A stretch of DNA of 18,535 bases from Rhizophlyctis rosea. Taxonomy: Eukaryota; Chytridiomycota; Chytridiomycetes; Rhizophlyctidales; Rhizophlyctidaceae. The translations under genes were made by a program, and so were the position numbers. The first letter of the stretch is position 1. Each line of letters begins with the position of its first letter. Positions 9,929 to 18,535 of this stretch are shown piece after piece. The stretch is taken from NCBI GenBank assembly GCA_027596075.1, contig JADGJC010000523.1:1935-20469 (forward strand). The letters are read 5' to 3'. A model generated the notes under the pieces. That model ran no database searches. It was not told the origin of the DNA and saw only the letters and a list, made by a program, of their open reading frames with translations.

Positions 9929-11690
9929 TCAGAAGTTAGGGTGTCCGCATAAATCAAAGTTCAATATGGGCAAGTCATCATCCTCCCATGGAATTGGATG
10001 GAACACTCTGGGAAACCAGACCCCCATTCCACCCATTTGAACCAAATCATATATTCTACATCCGCCTGATACATATGCGAAAACTGACCCATTTGGACGC
10101 CTTGGCGCAATCCATCCTTTATATAGTTTGATACCCTCCGGTGGTTTCTTTTCCCCACCACATGCATACACGTCCAACGAAACCTCCACACTAAACTCCG
10201 ATGGGTGCATTCTACAGTTATTGTTACCTCGGGCATCCCGCAAAACTACAAACATCTCCGCCATGCGGAAGATAAGCCCAACATACAATGGCCTGTCGGC
10301 AGACTTGATCTTCTTTCACTCTTCCACTGGCACTCTGTACCCGTATTGTACCGCCTTCCAATCCTTCCTCTGCCCATCCCGAGGGATAGTGCACACCTCA
10401 CTGACAGGGGTCCGCCCAGTGATCGACTTCTCCGTGGCAATGATATCAGTGTATACTTCGAGGTGGGTCTCCGCTAAGGAGGTGTAATAATAAATAATCA
10501 TCGAGTTCGTAGACCGTGTTCGCATCAGGACAATCCTTGCCGATAGTTTGAAGCGGGATGAAGTTCAGGCGCCAGGTTGCCTTGCCTGATGAAAGGAGCT
10601 TCTCGCTCGATTCGGCCGTGGGAATCGAGGCGTAGGGAGGAGTCTGGGAGGTCATACAGATTTGGGACCTCCTCTTTGTTGCAAGGGAAATAACCCGCTG
10701 GACCCGTTGTGTATTGGACGTGACGGCTCACGGGAACTGGAGATTGCTTCATACCATAAGACGTTAATCCATAAGCTGCCAGTACGATTTGATCAGATAT
10801 TGCAAGTCAACAGCGTAAAATGCGGTAGGGCACTCACCAACTGAAAGTTCCCTGGGAATGGCCTTGTTTCGGATTTCACTCATCAGCCTTAATTTTATAC
10901 CTTCGACTAGAATTCAAGAATGTAAATCAGGCATTGTCCGCGCCTACGCTTGAAAATGTGCTTACCTGTTGAATGCCTTTGCCGAATGTGTTGTTGAAAA
11001 TAGATCATGTTGGGAACCCTCCCGAAATTGCAATGTCCTTGATATGTCGCCGGGCGACGACGGACAAGATATAATCAGCGATAGGCGCCACAACAGGATC
11101 AAACATCTCCTCCCGGAGTGTGGATATCGGGTTCAGTAAGCGTCCATTCTCCCCCAATCCAGTGAGATTTGGACAAGTCCCATGCGGTCTTGCGGCCAGC
11201 TCTAGACCTCTAGGCCACCCAAATGCGATGTAGCCGTCTTCTGGGATGCGAGTGAGATCGAATGAGGTCTTGTGATCTTCGAATTGAGTATCGACTAAAT
11301 TGGTACAAGTCAATAGTATGATCACAAGAATTGATCCCAATGTCTTTACGACTTACGTTGGTCGAACAGTGCAGTGCCTTTGATTTCCTCCAATGCGACA
11401 TCACCGAAGATGCGAGACAAGAGCCGTTGGAAGTTTGTTTCATGTTGTCACCTCCCAATGGTATGCTGTGGATGTCTTCCACCTTCACCTTGCGTCCTTT
11501 CACCGTGTCCCGGAGAATAGCAACTTCGGAATCCGCTGTCCCAGCACCCAGATCAAACATGAGGATGGGTTCATTGACGGTAAACGGATCCTTGATCCGT
11601 TCAGCTTCCTTGATGGCGGTGAGCAGCGAAGCGAAATCTTCGGGGAGAACGGATCAAGGTCCCAAAGTCTCACCCTATGACACAGGTGTA
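9929..11690 (-). pseudogene. Hsp70-like ATPase (actin-fold) relic, N-terminal part missing
   Basis: The conserved signal is a phosphate-2 loop reading MFDLGAGTADSEVAILR (about 11510-11560), followed by PLGGD as in Hsp70 proteins. Later come EEMFDPVVAPIADYILSVV and a DIAISGGF motif matching the Hsp70 adenosine-binding loop, then AYGLTSYGMKQSPVPVSRHV and a beta-rich tail as in divergent fungal Hsp70-like proteins. Three GT-AG introns on this strand are intact: 11295-11356, 10907-10965 and 10776-10837. The frame is broken: a shift near 11430 just after PLGGDN, another near 11020 within the SGGF region, at least one between 10520 and 10600, and an in-frame TGA at 10316-10318. The N-terminal DFGTT lobe is not found upstream. 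It is a relic unless the lesions are assembly errors. The family call is fairly sure; the subfamily is not known. Confidence 0.6.
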
Positions 11691-11896
11691 CTCCCGAGAC
11701 TCCCCACGAAATCCCGGAGGTACTAGGCGGCGCCGCGTGCGGTATTGCCGGTCCACTGCCCGAAATTCACCCGTTTCGCCCTTACGCTTGCGGTATGGGA
11801 GCGGCCCGTCCATTGATTCCAGCGGGTGGAAAAGGTCTGGTGGTGTTTAAGCGCTTGGAGACTAACACTTTGATCGAGCTTATTCCAAGAGGGTAA
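11681..11896 (+). other. Unassigned 71-codon open segment upstream of the Thr-rich relic
   Basis: This frame is open from just after a TGA (11678-11680) to a TAA (11894-11896) and then continues in the same frame into the Thr-rich gene relic. It reads Gly/Ala/Pro-rich sequence such as GGAACGIAGPLPEIHPF, ending in FKRLETNTLIELIPRG. The end is loosely like an Hsp70 substrate-binding domain, but I cannot support that. It may be a 5' exon of the neighbouring gene, since a GT lies beside the stop, or noncoding sequence. Confidence 0.25.
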
Positions 11897-13408
11897 AAAG
11901 CGCTTAATGAAAGTGTCCGGCCTGTGCATACCTTTACTAGTACGTGCTTTTGTGATGATACGGGGAACGTGGTGATACCTGTTAATCAGGGTTTTACCCT
12001 CCATTGCGATGATCCTTCCTGGTTGGAAGTGGTTGGCGGATGCATGTTGCCGTTGACTGTGACGATGACGACTCCCACAAGGAGGACAACTGCAACTACT
12101 GAGCAGCTCACAACCACGACGACCGCCGGTAAGCAGGCCACGACCACCACCACAACAGCCGATGAGCCCACCACCACTAGGATTACCACAGAGCCGTCGG
12201 CTAGGACACAATTACGGAGAACTACTACCACCAATCAGGAGAGAGTACAACCACTGACAATAGTACTACTGAGAACACCATCACAACCACTGAGACGACA
12301 ACAACCACGGCGTCAACAACCACAACCTTACAGCGAACTCCGACTTGGTACAGTACTGTTGAAGAGCTTTGTGACATGTTCTCCATAGCTTGTGTTGCGC
12401 GATGTGGTGATATGAGGTTGGAGGTGGACACTAACGTGGTGGATTGACGGCCAAAATGTACGTGTCTGCGATTTCTTTGAATGTTTTCATTCAACCTAAT
12501 GTAACCTCTTACTCTTTGTAGTGCCGCATCGACTCTGCCTTCGGAAGAAGTTCTTACTTTGAATGCGGCTGTACTAGGGACAGTCATGGCAATGTGTATA
12601 ATCAAACTGGCATGGTGCACTTTTTTGTTTATGGGAAGATTTGTCCGGCGACCACCAGTACAACCACCATCGATGTGCCCACACTACCCAAAATCTCCCT
12701 ACCACTACGACAACAGAAAGGGAGATTACCACCACCACTACTATGCCTATCACAACGACACTTGAAACTCCTACTACAACCACTGAAAACACGACTACTA
12801 CTTCAAGCAGGACGGAGGTTACCAGTTCCACTAAAACTATGATCACGGAGATCACTTCTACTACAATCACCACTATTTTTACCGCTACGACATCAGATTT
12901 CACCACGATAACAACGGTCCCTATCATTAAGACGACTGAGACGACCACGACTACCACCACTTTAGAATCAACTTCTCAGAGTAGTACAACAGCAGTGTAT
13001 AGCAAGCCGACTACTGTTATTTCATATCCCACACGGACCACTACTACCTCATACCGCAACCGGGTCAGTACCTCATACCGAAAACCTAACACCACCATGT
13101 CCTATCAGAAATCAACGAGCAAAACTACCCTCTCATACCACAAGAGTACTATTTCAACAGGGAAGCCGACCACGACTGTTGTGTATGGCCCACCCACTAC
13201 CACTACCACATTACGCCCAATCTCGATGACTCCGTACCGTACATCAACCACCGCCTCTTATTCCAAACCCTGCACCTCCACTCGTAAGCCCCTTCCCATG
13301 ATTGTCAGGAAGACTTTAACGTTGACCTATCATGGAAGCCGTCCAACTAGACCATCCCGTCGAAGGAAGCCAAAACGGACGCACCGGTCATGGCGCAGTG
13401 GAAGGTAG
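11897..13408 (+). pseudogene. Threonine-rich mucin-like secreted or wall protein with cysteine modules, frame-damaged
   Basis: Two related cysteine modules are separated and followed by Thr-rich linkers. Module one (about 11924-12060) reads TFTSTCFCDDTGNVVIPVNQ and then further Cys. Module two spans EELCDMFSIACVARCGDM (about 12361-12414) and, after a 64-base GT-AG intron (12458-12521), CRIDSAFGRSSYFECGCTRD followed by HGNVYNQTG and ICPATT. The linkers are runs of TTTT with Pro/Ser/Glu, typical of O-glycosylated cell-wall or extracellular proteins. The last part (12641-13408) is Thr/Ser/Tyr-rich and ends basic. The reading frame must change near 12240, between 12415 and 12447, and near 12690, so the copy is broken or the assembly has indels in repeats. 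No signal peptide or start codon was identified. The family is unknown to me. Confidence 0.5.
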
Positions 13409-14397
13409 TGAAGGTCTTCAAAACTATCACCCTTCCTCAACGCTACGCCACCATTGCCAAGAAGAAGAAAACTGTTGTTGTCCCGAAGGGCGTGCAGAGG
13501 GGTTAGATTAGAGTGGGAGGGTTTCGTAGATGGGTTTTAGATAGGTGTACTTATGGAAGTGGATAGAGGTGAACAATACGTTTTTGCTTCCAATATGATG
13601 TTGATCGATCCGGTGGGTTTGGTATCATAATTCTGTGTAGAGTTAATAGGTGTAGGCGAAATTTCGTTCTTCTTGGATCGTTATCATGTAATTTCGTTTA
13701 TGATATTGTATTTGGGGAGATTTTACATGCTCCAATGTGGATAGAAGTGACAGCTTGACAGTTGACTTGACGGAGAGCGTGCTCTTGCTGGAGTGAATGA
13801 GGAATGCTCCCGGCATAGTTCTTTCATCACCAGTTGATGAATGTAGGCGAAACTCCAGCACGGAATGTGGAAGGAACGGGTAGGAAGGAAGGTTATGGAG
13901 CCCGGTGCAGGTATGGCACTAGTGCTGAAACGCCAGCGCCACCTCAGATACGGAATGGTCAGCAACTGGCAGGTGAGTGGTGGGAGGACAAGATGCTGTG
14001 GTGACGTCCTCCGCCCGGACCGCCGCTCTCAACCCGGCGCCCATCTTTGACTGGGAAGTTGGAATTCGGCATCCCCACTTCCCCATCCCGGGCCCTTGCA
14101 TTAGTTTGCAGGATTTTGCAACGATCCTTCAGGCATAGTGGACATATTCGGAGGAAATCATATGATTATGCTGGTGCTCCTTGGAGGGGGGACTTGACTG
14201 AGGCATTGCTCGTAGGTATTCGCGCCGGCAGTGCAGGCAGCTGAGGCAGGTAGTTTCGGGTCAAGTTTGTCAAAGTATGACCACTTCGACATTGATGCTG
14301 TAGTGACAGGGACCAACGCAATATGGAGTCGATTGTGGACAGGTCTGAAGAAGCGTTTGTCTGGCGTAACACGTGCCTGTCAAGGAAACAGATTTGA
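13409..14397. other. Unassigned stretch, no supported gene
   Basis: A 38-codon frame (13390-13506) ends in a Lys-rich stretch, IAKKKKTVVVPKG, and overlaps the end of the Thr-rich relic in another frame. It could be that gene's true C-terminus if one more indel exists. The rest has short overlapping open frames on both strands with no recognisable motif, and T-rich sequence at about 13560-13700 that fits a 3' flank. Confidence 0.4.
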
Positions 14398-14847
14398 ATG
14401 GTTTTGCAAAGGGAGATCTCACTGCAGCTATCCAAGCACCGGGGACGTCATGCACCGGAGACCTTCGTCGTGCTGGAGGAGTACTATGAGTGGGGCAAGA
14501 CGCTCCTCTCGTCCGCTCTGGTACTTGATTGCCCTCCCCAAGCACAACAGGAGACCAACCCCCGGTAACCAAGTTGCGGCGGGTCCAGGTTGAAGTATTG
14601 TGCCGCCAGAATGAAGGCTTGCCCACATTGGCCACTTCCTCTGTGAAAGGGTGGAGATGGAAAAGAATTGACTTCCCGTTGCTGGCTGGCCCGCCAAAAT
14701 GAAGCTGTGGAAAGACTGAAAAGCCAGCCAGAACACCCCAAAATTTACAAGAAATCCAAAATATTTCTCAGTTTTTCGCTTGTGGTGGCAATCTTACTAG
14801 TAATTTCCCTAATTGGAGCACTCTGTGACACCCAGTGCACTGGATGA
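14398..14847 (+). pseudogene. Unassigned open segments with a terminal membrane helix
   Basis: One frame is open from an ATG at 14398 to a TAA at 14566-14568 (56 codons) and reads RHAPETFVVLEEYYEWGKTL, which looks like real protein sequence. The same frame reopens at 14647-14847 and codes a charged stretch, NEAVERLKSQPEHPKIYKKS, then a hydrophobic run of about 20 residues (IFLSFSLVVAILLVISLIGA) that would make a membrane helix, then a short Cys-containing end. Between them lie two stops. A GT at 14565 could start an intron, but I found no acceptor that rejoins the frames convincingly. I do not recognise the family. It may be a decayed gene or an exon pair of a host or transposon gene. Confidence 0.3.
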
Positions 14848-15352
14848 GCGTGCCCAATTGTGGTCAGTGCTGTAGCTGCAAATTGGGTCACTCATTTGGT
14901 ACACACTGACGGATGCTCTCTCACCCTTACAGGGTCTGGAACTCCTGCAGTACAAAGTTTTGCATGTGGGTTGTGCAGCCATCTAGGTTCAATTCGTAAG
15001 GAATGAAGTCAATTTGTGAGTGGCCTCAAATGGGGTGATAATTGGACACTCTACTAGTAAAAAGGTGTCCAAATAGTGTGAAGCAAGTGGATATGCTTTT
15101 GGAACCCAATCCCATGTAGGCAAATGGAGTGGAGGTGGACTGTCTGGCAAGAGTACCACATGCAGACCAGTAATAGCTAGATTATTTTTGGGAAATAGTT
15201 AGAATTTTGCATGTGATGGTTATTCAAGGGGCAACCCCATCTGTGGGCGTGTGGCTCATGGCTTTTTAGTTCACTTAGCCTAGTTTGAGAGTATTGGATG
15301 ATTCAGCGTGACTATATGTGGGGCTCTTGATTGCATACACTGGAACTACCTA
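14848..15352. other. Noncoding stretch beside the LTR-like element
   Basis: No open frame of note and no protein motif were seen. A short stem is present: TTGGACAC (15042-15049) pairs with GTGTCCAA (15065-15072). The stretch may belong to an older transposon, but I see no termini. Confidence 0.4.
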
Positions 15353-15669
15353 TGTTGCGTGAGCAAAGGCCAAACACTAAGTCGGAAACGATTCGATAAC
15401 TAAGTGAAAACTAACAAAAGAGCCAAATGCTGGGGGTGGACTTCGGTATATTCATTCGGATAACAATACAAGGGAGAGTCTCGTTAGCGATCCGTTTATA
15501 ATACAAAGTCCAAAGGTCTCTATCCTCAGTCCAACGCTGGGAGTTGGACGTGCTAAATCAATCAAAATTATGCGGCAATATTTGACCAGGGTCAGGAAAT
15601 AAATTGCTTGCCGGTGACGCATCTCCGGCTAAACTATCTTTATCTAAGTACGTGAAACGCGTCGTTACA
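15353..15669 (-). mobile_element. Solo LTR candidate, Ty3/gypsy type
   Basis: On the minus strand the segment starts TGTAACGACG and ends CGCAACA, giving TG...CA ends. It carries a TATA-like TTGTATTATAAACGG (15492-15506 on the + strand) about half way along, followed by CTCTCCCTTGTATTGTT, a layout common at the R/U5 part of Ty3/gypsy LTRs. Flanks are ACCTA on one side and CTACT on the other, so there is no clean 5-base target duplication; only CTA is shared. No second copy occurs in the window. No purine tract or tRNA primer site adjoins it. It could be the 3' LTR of the integrase fragment at 16941-18457, which has the same orientation, but 1.3 kb separates them. Confidence 0.4.
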
Positions 15670-16940
15670 CTACTGGCGTCTATGTCTTGTCTGCGGGCCA
15701 TGCTACTAACTGTTGCCTCAATGTCGCTGTGACGTTACGGCGAACGTGTAACAAGCCGAGAAAGCTGGGGCTCGTTTACCAATGGGACTAACTAATAAAC
15801 CGACCGTTGACCTCAAGGATGATGTCTAAAGGTGTAAGAAGCTTGCTGACAACCTTTTTGGCCCTCAGGGGAGTTAAACCACCCGCCGGGCTTGGCCAAA
15901 AGAGAAAATACTGACAGTCTCTCATTAAGTCTAAGCCGCCCAATCCTGCTCATGTAATCATTACATAAGCATCCTGACTTAGGAGGATCAAACTTTGTTG
16001 GACCCACTATGGCAAACTAGCCGGATCAATCCGGCTGTCTTCCAGCGTCCTGCAGATGCGTAAGACTTGACACATTCATTTGTGCCAAACCTGCGGAGGC
16101 GTAACTTCAAAGTCATATTGCGTCTCTTCACGCATATAGATCTTTGCGCCGCTCACGCAGGAGGAAGTCACGCTTCCCAGCATCAGGAAACATATGCCGC
16201 CAACGAATCCCATTCCACTTTACTGGTTCCTCCACTCATCGCCGTCCATCCACTCTCATGGCTATGGTATATGTTACAGATACTGAAGAGGTCACATCTC
16301 TCAAATGATCTGTTTGTGCAATGACGTAAGCGCCATGCACGCTAAGCTTCATTCCTGATCCGAATGCCTTGGCCGGTCACACCCCCCTCAGGTTTCATCC
16401 GTAATCGAATCTTACCTCAACGGACAAGGTTGTCAGAGGGCTACAAGATAGCAGGCTCTTCATACCATGCAGCTGATTACGCCGTAGTCCAGCAGTTGCA
16501 AGAGGTCTGCTCAATAGGATTCACCCCAACCACAGTTGACCTTATCAACTGGACATATGATCTTCATAGGCGCTACATCCATGTACCTCGGACTTTGAAC
16601 ATTAATCAAATTTCATCATTTCTCCAGGAGAGACAACTTGTCAAACACCATTAAGTTATGCGCAGTGACCACTTGAATACTTCCAACCTGTCGCAAATAA
16701 CCTTAGCATCTCATCCCACCGTAGGCCACCTATTCCTACATGGAACGCATGACTGTGGATACCGTCAAATCATCAGTGATTCCCCATTCCACCGGACATT
16801 ATAAGTTCTGATGGTGAACTTCGACATGCCTCTGTATGGACATGAAACTCTCAAAAGAGGGTGAGTGCGCACTCATTTTTCTGGTTTTGTCTTAATGCTC
16901 GTATTTTTTTGTTAATAGCACGGGTGAAAGCCATTCAGTC
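15670..16940. other. Unassigned subtelomeric stretch between the LTR-like element and the chromovirus fragment
   Basis: Two + strand open frames occur (16067-16324 and 16364-16654), but neither shows a motif I know. A perfect 8-base stem with a 2-base loop is at 16019-16036. A 14-base perfect palindrome, TGAGTGCGCACTCA, is at 16862-16875. Sequence 16861-16918 looks like a GTGAGT...TAG intron on the + strand, without convincing exons. The stretch may be the 3' untranslated part of the chromovirus or a nested insertion. Confidence 0.4.
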
Positions 16941-17372
16941 TTATCGGTGACGGGTCGATCTCCGCAAGGGTACCGGTGATTGTGTTTCCTCTGTTTGGGC
17001 TTTGCGCTTGCGAGGCCTGGACTCTAAAGCTCCGTTTGCTTCGATCCAACCTTTTAAAGCCTCGCAATCTTTTCCAAAAGTGAGTGGCTCCCATGATGCT
17101 TGCTCTTTTGGGAAGCCCAACCACTTCACCAAGTATTTTGGTTGGTTGCGCTCTAGTTTGTGGTCCTCAATTCTTTCAATGAGGTACTCTTCTTCACTTT
17201 GCGCAATCACCAGGTCCGTTCCCTCATTTTGCTGTTGGAGTTCCGACGGCTCATGCCATTGCCTCAAAATGCTTACATGAAAGACCGGATACACACTTTC
17301 CAATTGGTACGGCATATCAAGCTCGTACGTACCCGAGTGCGGTCCCTCACGCAGGACTTTAAACGGTCCAAA
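16941..17372 (-). pseudogene. C-terminal integrase part with intact chromodomain
   Basis: This open frame continues in frame after the TGA at 17373-17375. It begins with the GPFKVL...GTYELDMPYQLE integrase tail and VYPVFHVSILRQW, both typical of chromoviruses. It then has a chromodomain at about 17230-17090: EEEYLIERIEDHKL, PKYLVKWLGFPKEQ and SWEPLTF. The residues expected to form the methyl-lysine cage are present: Tyr in EEYLIE, and Trp and Phe in KWLGF. In this family the chromodomain steers insertion to H3K9-methylated heterochromatin. A basic tail rich in Arg/Lys ends at the TAA (16941-16943). It has no own start, so it is a remnant unless the upstream stop is read through. Confidence 0.85.
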
Positions 17373-18446
17373 TCACTCTTGCCTAAACATTTCCGGCAGA
17401 GTGTTTATCGTTGGTACTTGTATGCTTCCACATTTGAGTTTCATCAATGACCCCTTCTCAAACCTGACAGCTCTGGCCCCAAGGTCACATTTGGCAGCCT
17501 GCTTGTCTTGCTCTTCACGAAGGCGTAGCTGGACAATGCGCCCAACTTCTTGGCAACGAGAGTTGAAGTCTTTGACATCTTCCGAAGTTGAAGTCATGAA
17601 TCCTGCTTCATTGAAATTGATCAACCAATCCGATGGTGCCTTTGGGATACGCCTTATATCAATCTCAAACGGGCAAAACCCTGTTTGATTTGGTGTCTGA
17701 TTGTGCGTAAACTCCAACACTGGCAACAAGTCAACCCAAGTCTTGCCAGCGAAGTCCAAGTATGGTTTCAAGGTGATTTTGACAAGCTTAATTACATTTT
17801 TACACTTGCCGTCGGTCTGTTGATGACGTGCGGTACTCAGTTCAGATTGAGCCCCGAGTGCTTCACACACGTGTTTCCAAAAATCAGCAAGGTATCGGGC
17901 GTCTCAAAAACACACGATAACTCTTGAGCACCCCAGATGCCGAAACACTCAACCCATGAACAAAAATGCGAATTGTTTGGACGTTATAGTTCGCTGACAT
18001 GGCACGAAATGAACACGTGAAGAGAGATAGTCCACAAAGCGAGAGACAGCGTCATACTCATCCTCATGTTCCTCTTCATCCCATGACGCAATACGGTGCA
18101 TGGAAGCCATATCCTCACCAATGATGTGTCCCCGTGCATCCGGTATTGGGAGTGATCGCAGCAAGCCGACTGGGCCTTGCTGGTCTTTCTTATAACGCTG
18201 ACAAGTGGAACAATTTGTGACAAAGTGTCGCACATTTTGCCGTATGGATGGCCAGTAATACGTGCGTAAGATCTTGCGAAGGGTACCATCAGCACCAGAA
18301 TGACCACTATTCAGCATGGTGTCATGAAATTTTCGACAGACAAACTTCTGGAGGACCTCCGGTACACACATTCGATTGTGAGAGTACAACAATTCATCTT
18401 TCAACTGATAACGACGCTCCGACGGTCATCTTCTCAGGAGTATTCA
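17373..18446 (-). pseudogene. Chromovirus integrase zinc domain and catalytic core, inactivated
   Basis: An integrase inserts retrotransposon DNA into the genome. The HHCC zinc domain is readable near 18404-18200: FHDTMLNSGHSGADGTLRKI, TYYWPSIRQNVRHFV and NCSTCQRYKK. The core follows with YDAVSRFVDYLSSRVHFVPC. The frame then stops at 17949-17951 and shifts near 17900; the segment that should hold the second catalytic Asp is garbled there. Reading resumes at ADFWKHVCEALGAQSELST and HQQTDGKCKNV, where the catalytic Glu expected after TDGQS/T is Lys (codon 17799-17801). A TGA at 17373-17375 stands where a Trp codon is expected and separates the core from the chromodomain in the same frame. An upstream stop lies between 18446 and the telomere. 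Confidence 0.85.
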
Positions 18447-18455
18447 ATTTGGACA

Positions 18456-18535
18456 TTAAGGGTTAGGGTTAGGGTTAGGGTTAGGGTTAGGGTTAGGGTT
18501 AGGGTTAGGGTTAGGGTTAGGGTTAGGGTTAGGGT
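18456..18535 (+). repeat. Telomere, (TTAGGG)12
   Basis: After one variant unit, TTAAGGG (18456-18462), twelve perfect TTAGGG units run from 18463 to 18534 and the window stops one base into the next. The G-rich strand runs 5' to 3' outward, which is the correct polarity for a right-hand chromosome end. No subtelomeric satellite lies between the repeat and the retroelement. Confidence 0.98.

Larger units (their letters stand above)
16941..18457 (-). mobile_element. Ty3/gypsy chromovirus fragment: integrase plus chromodomain, truncated by the telomere
   Basis: The minus strand carries the 3' end of a pol gene in the usual order: integrase zinc domain, integrase core, then C-terminal chromodomain. 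Gag, protease, reverse transcriptase and RNase H are absent because the telomere starts where they should be. The integrase is not functional (see the separate entries). No PPT or LTR directly follows the stop at 16941-16943. Confidence 0.9.

Noticed and set aside
16270..16276. TGTTACA as an alternative LTR end for the chromovirus fragment
   Set aside because: No partner TG end, TATA site or purine tract was found with it; the 15353-15669 segment is a better LTR candidate.
16861..16918. Intron-like GTGAGT...TTAATAG on the + strand
   Set aside because: No convincing + strand exon lies on either side, and the downstream side is the minus-strand chromodomain gene. Probably chance.
16941..18457. 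RIP-type C-to-T mutation as the cause of the integrase stops
   Set aside because: The TGA for Trp fits a transition, but other lesions are indels and a Gln/Ser-to-Lys/Cys change that RIP does not make. A count of CpA/TpA ratios against intact copies would be needed.
1..18535. CRISPR array, bacterial operon signals or ribosome binding sites
   Set aside because: The telomere repeat, spliceosomal introns and eukaryotic families show that the window is nuclear eukaryotic DNA; no spaced direct-repeat array is present.

Overview
The window looks like the right-hand end of a eukaryotic chromosome, most likely from a zoosporic (flagellated) fungus of the chytrid type. The + strand ends in twelve perfect TTAGGG units. 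The genes carry short GT-AG introns of 54 to 87 bases. One complete gene encodes a protein whose N-terminal domain resembles ERICH3, a ciliary protein. A chromodomain-bearing Ty3/gypsy integrase lies beside the telomere. The lineage call is an inference from these four points together; no ribosomal or other taxonomic marker is present.

Positions 1-2956 (+) hold the 3' part of a gamma-tubulin complex component (GCP, Spc97/Spc98 family, most like GCP5). It has a long low-complexity insert and an extreme excess of G over C on the coding strand. Positions 2957-4201 are intergenic and include a perfect inverted repeat made of two CCAAT boxes. Positions 4202-9637 (+) hold a complete nine-exon gene of 1626 codons. 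It has an ERICH3-like N-terminal domain, a glutamate-rich middle, and a serine/arginine/proline-rich tandem-repeat C-terminal half with two SxIP motifs. Every splice phase closes and the summed exons form an exact reading frame.

From 9.9 kb onward the sequence decays toward the chromosome end. Positions 9929-11690 (-) are a broken Hsp70-like ATPase gene with three intact introns but several frame lesions. Positions 11897-13408 (+) are a frame-damaged gene for a threonine-rich, mucin-like protein with at least two related cysteine modules. Positions 14398-14847 hold unassigned open segments with a membrane helix. Positions 15353-15669 look like a single LTR. Positions 16941 to about 18457 (-) are the integrase and chromodomain end of a chromovirus whose 5' part is missing, cut off directly by the telomere.

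The two intact genes both point to microtubule biology: gamma-tubulin nucleation, and a probable axonemal or microtubule-tip protein. They lie side by side in the same direction, but the sequence gives no evidence that they are co-regulated. The telomere-proximal half is a gene-poor subtelomere of relics and retroelement fragments.
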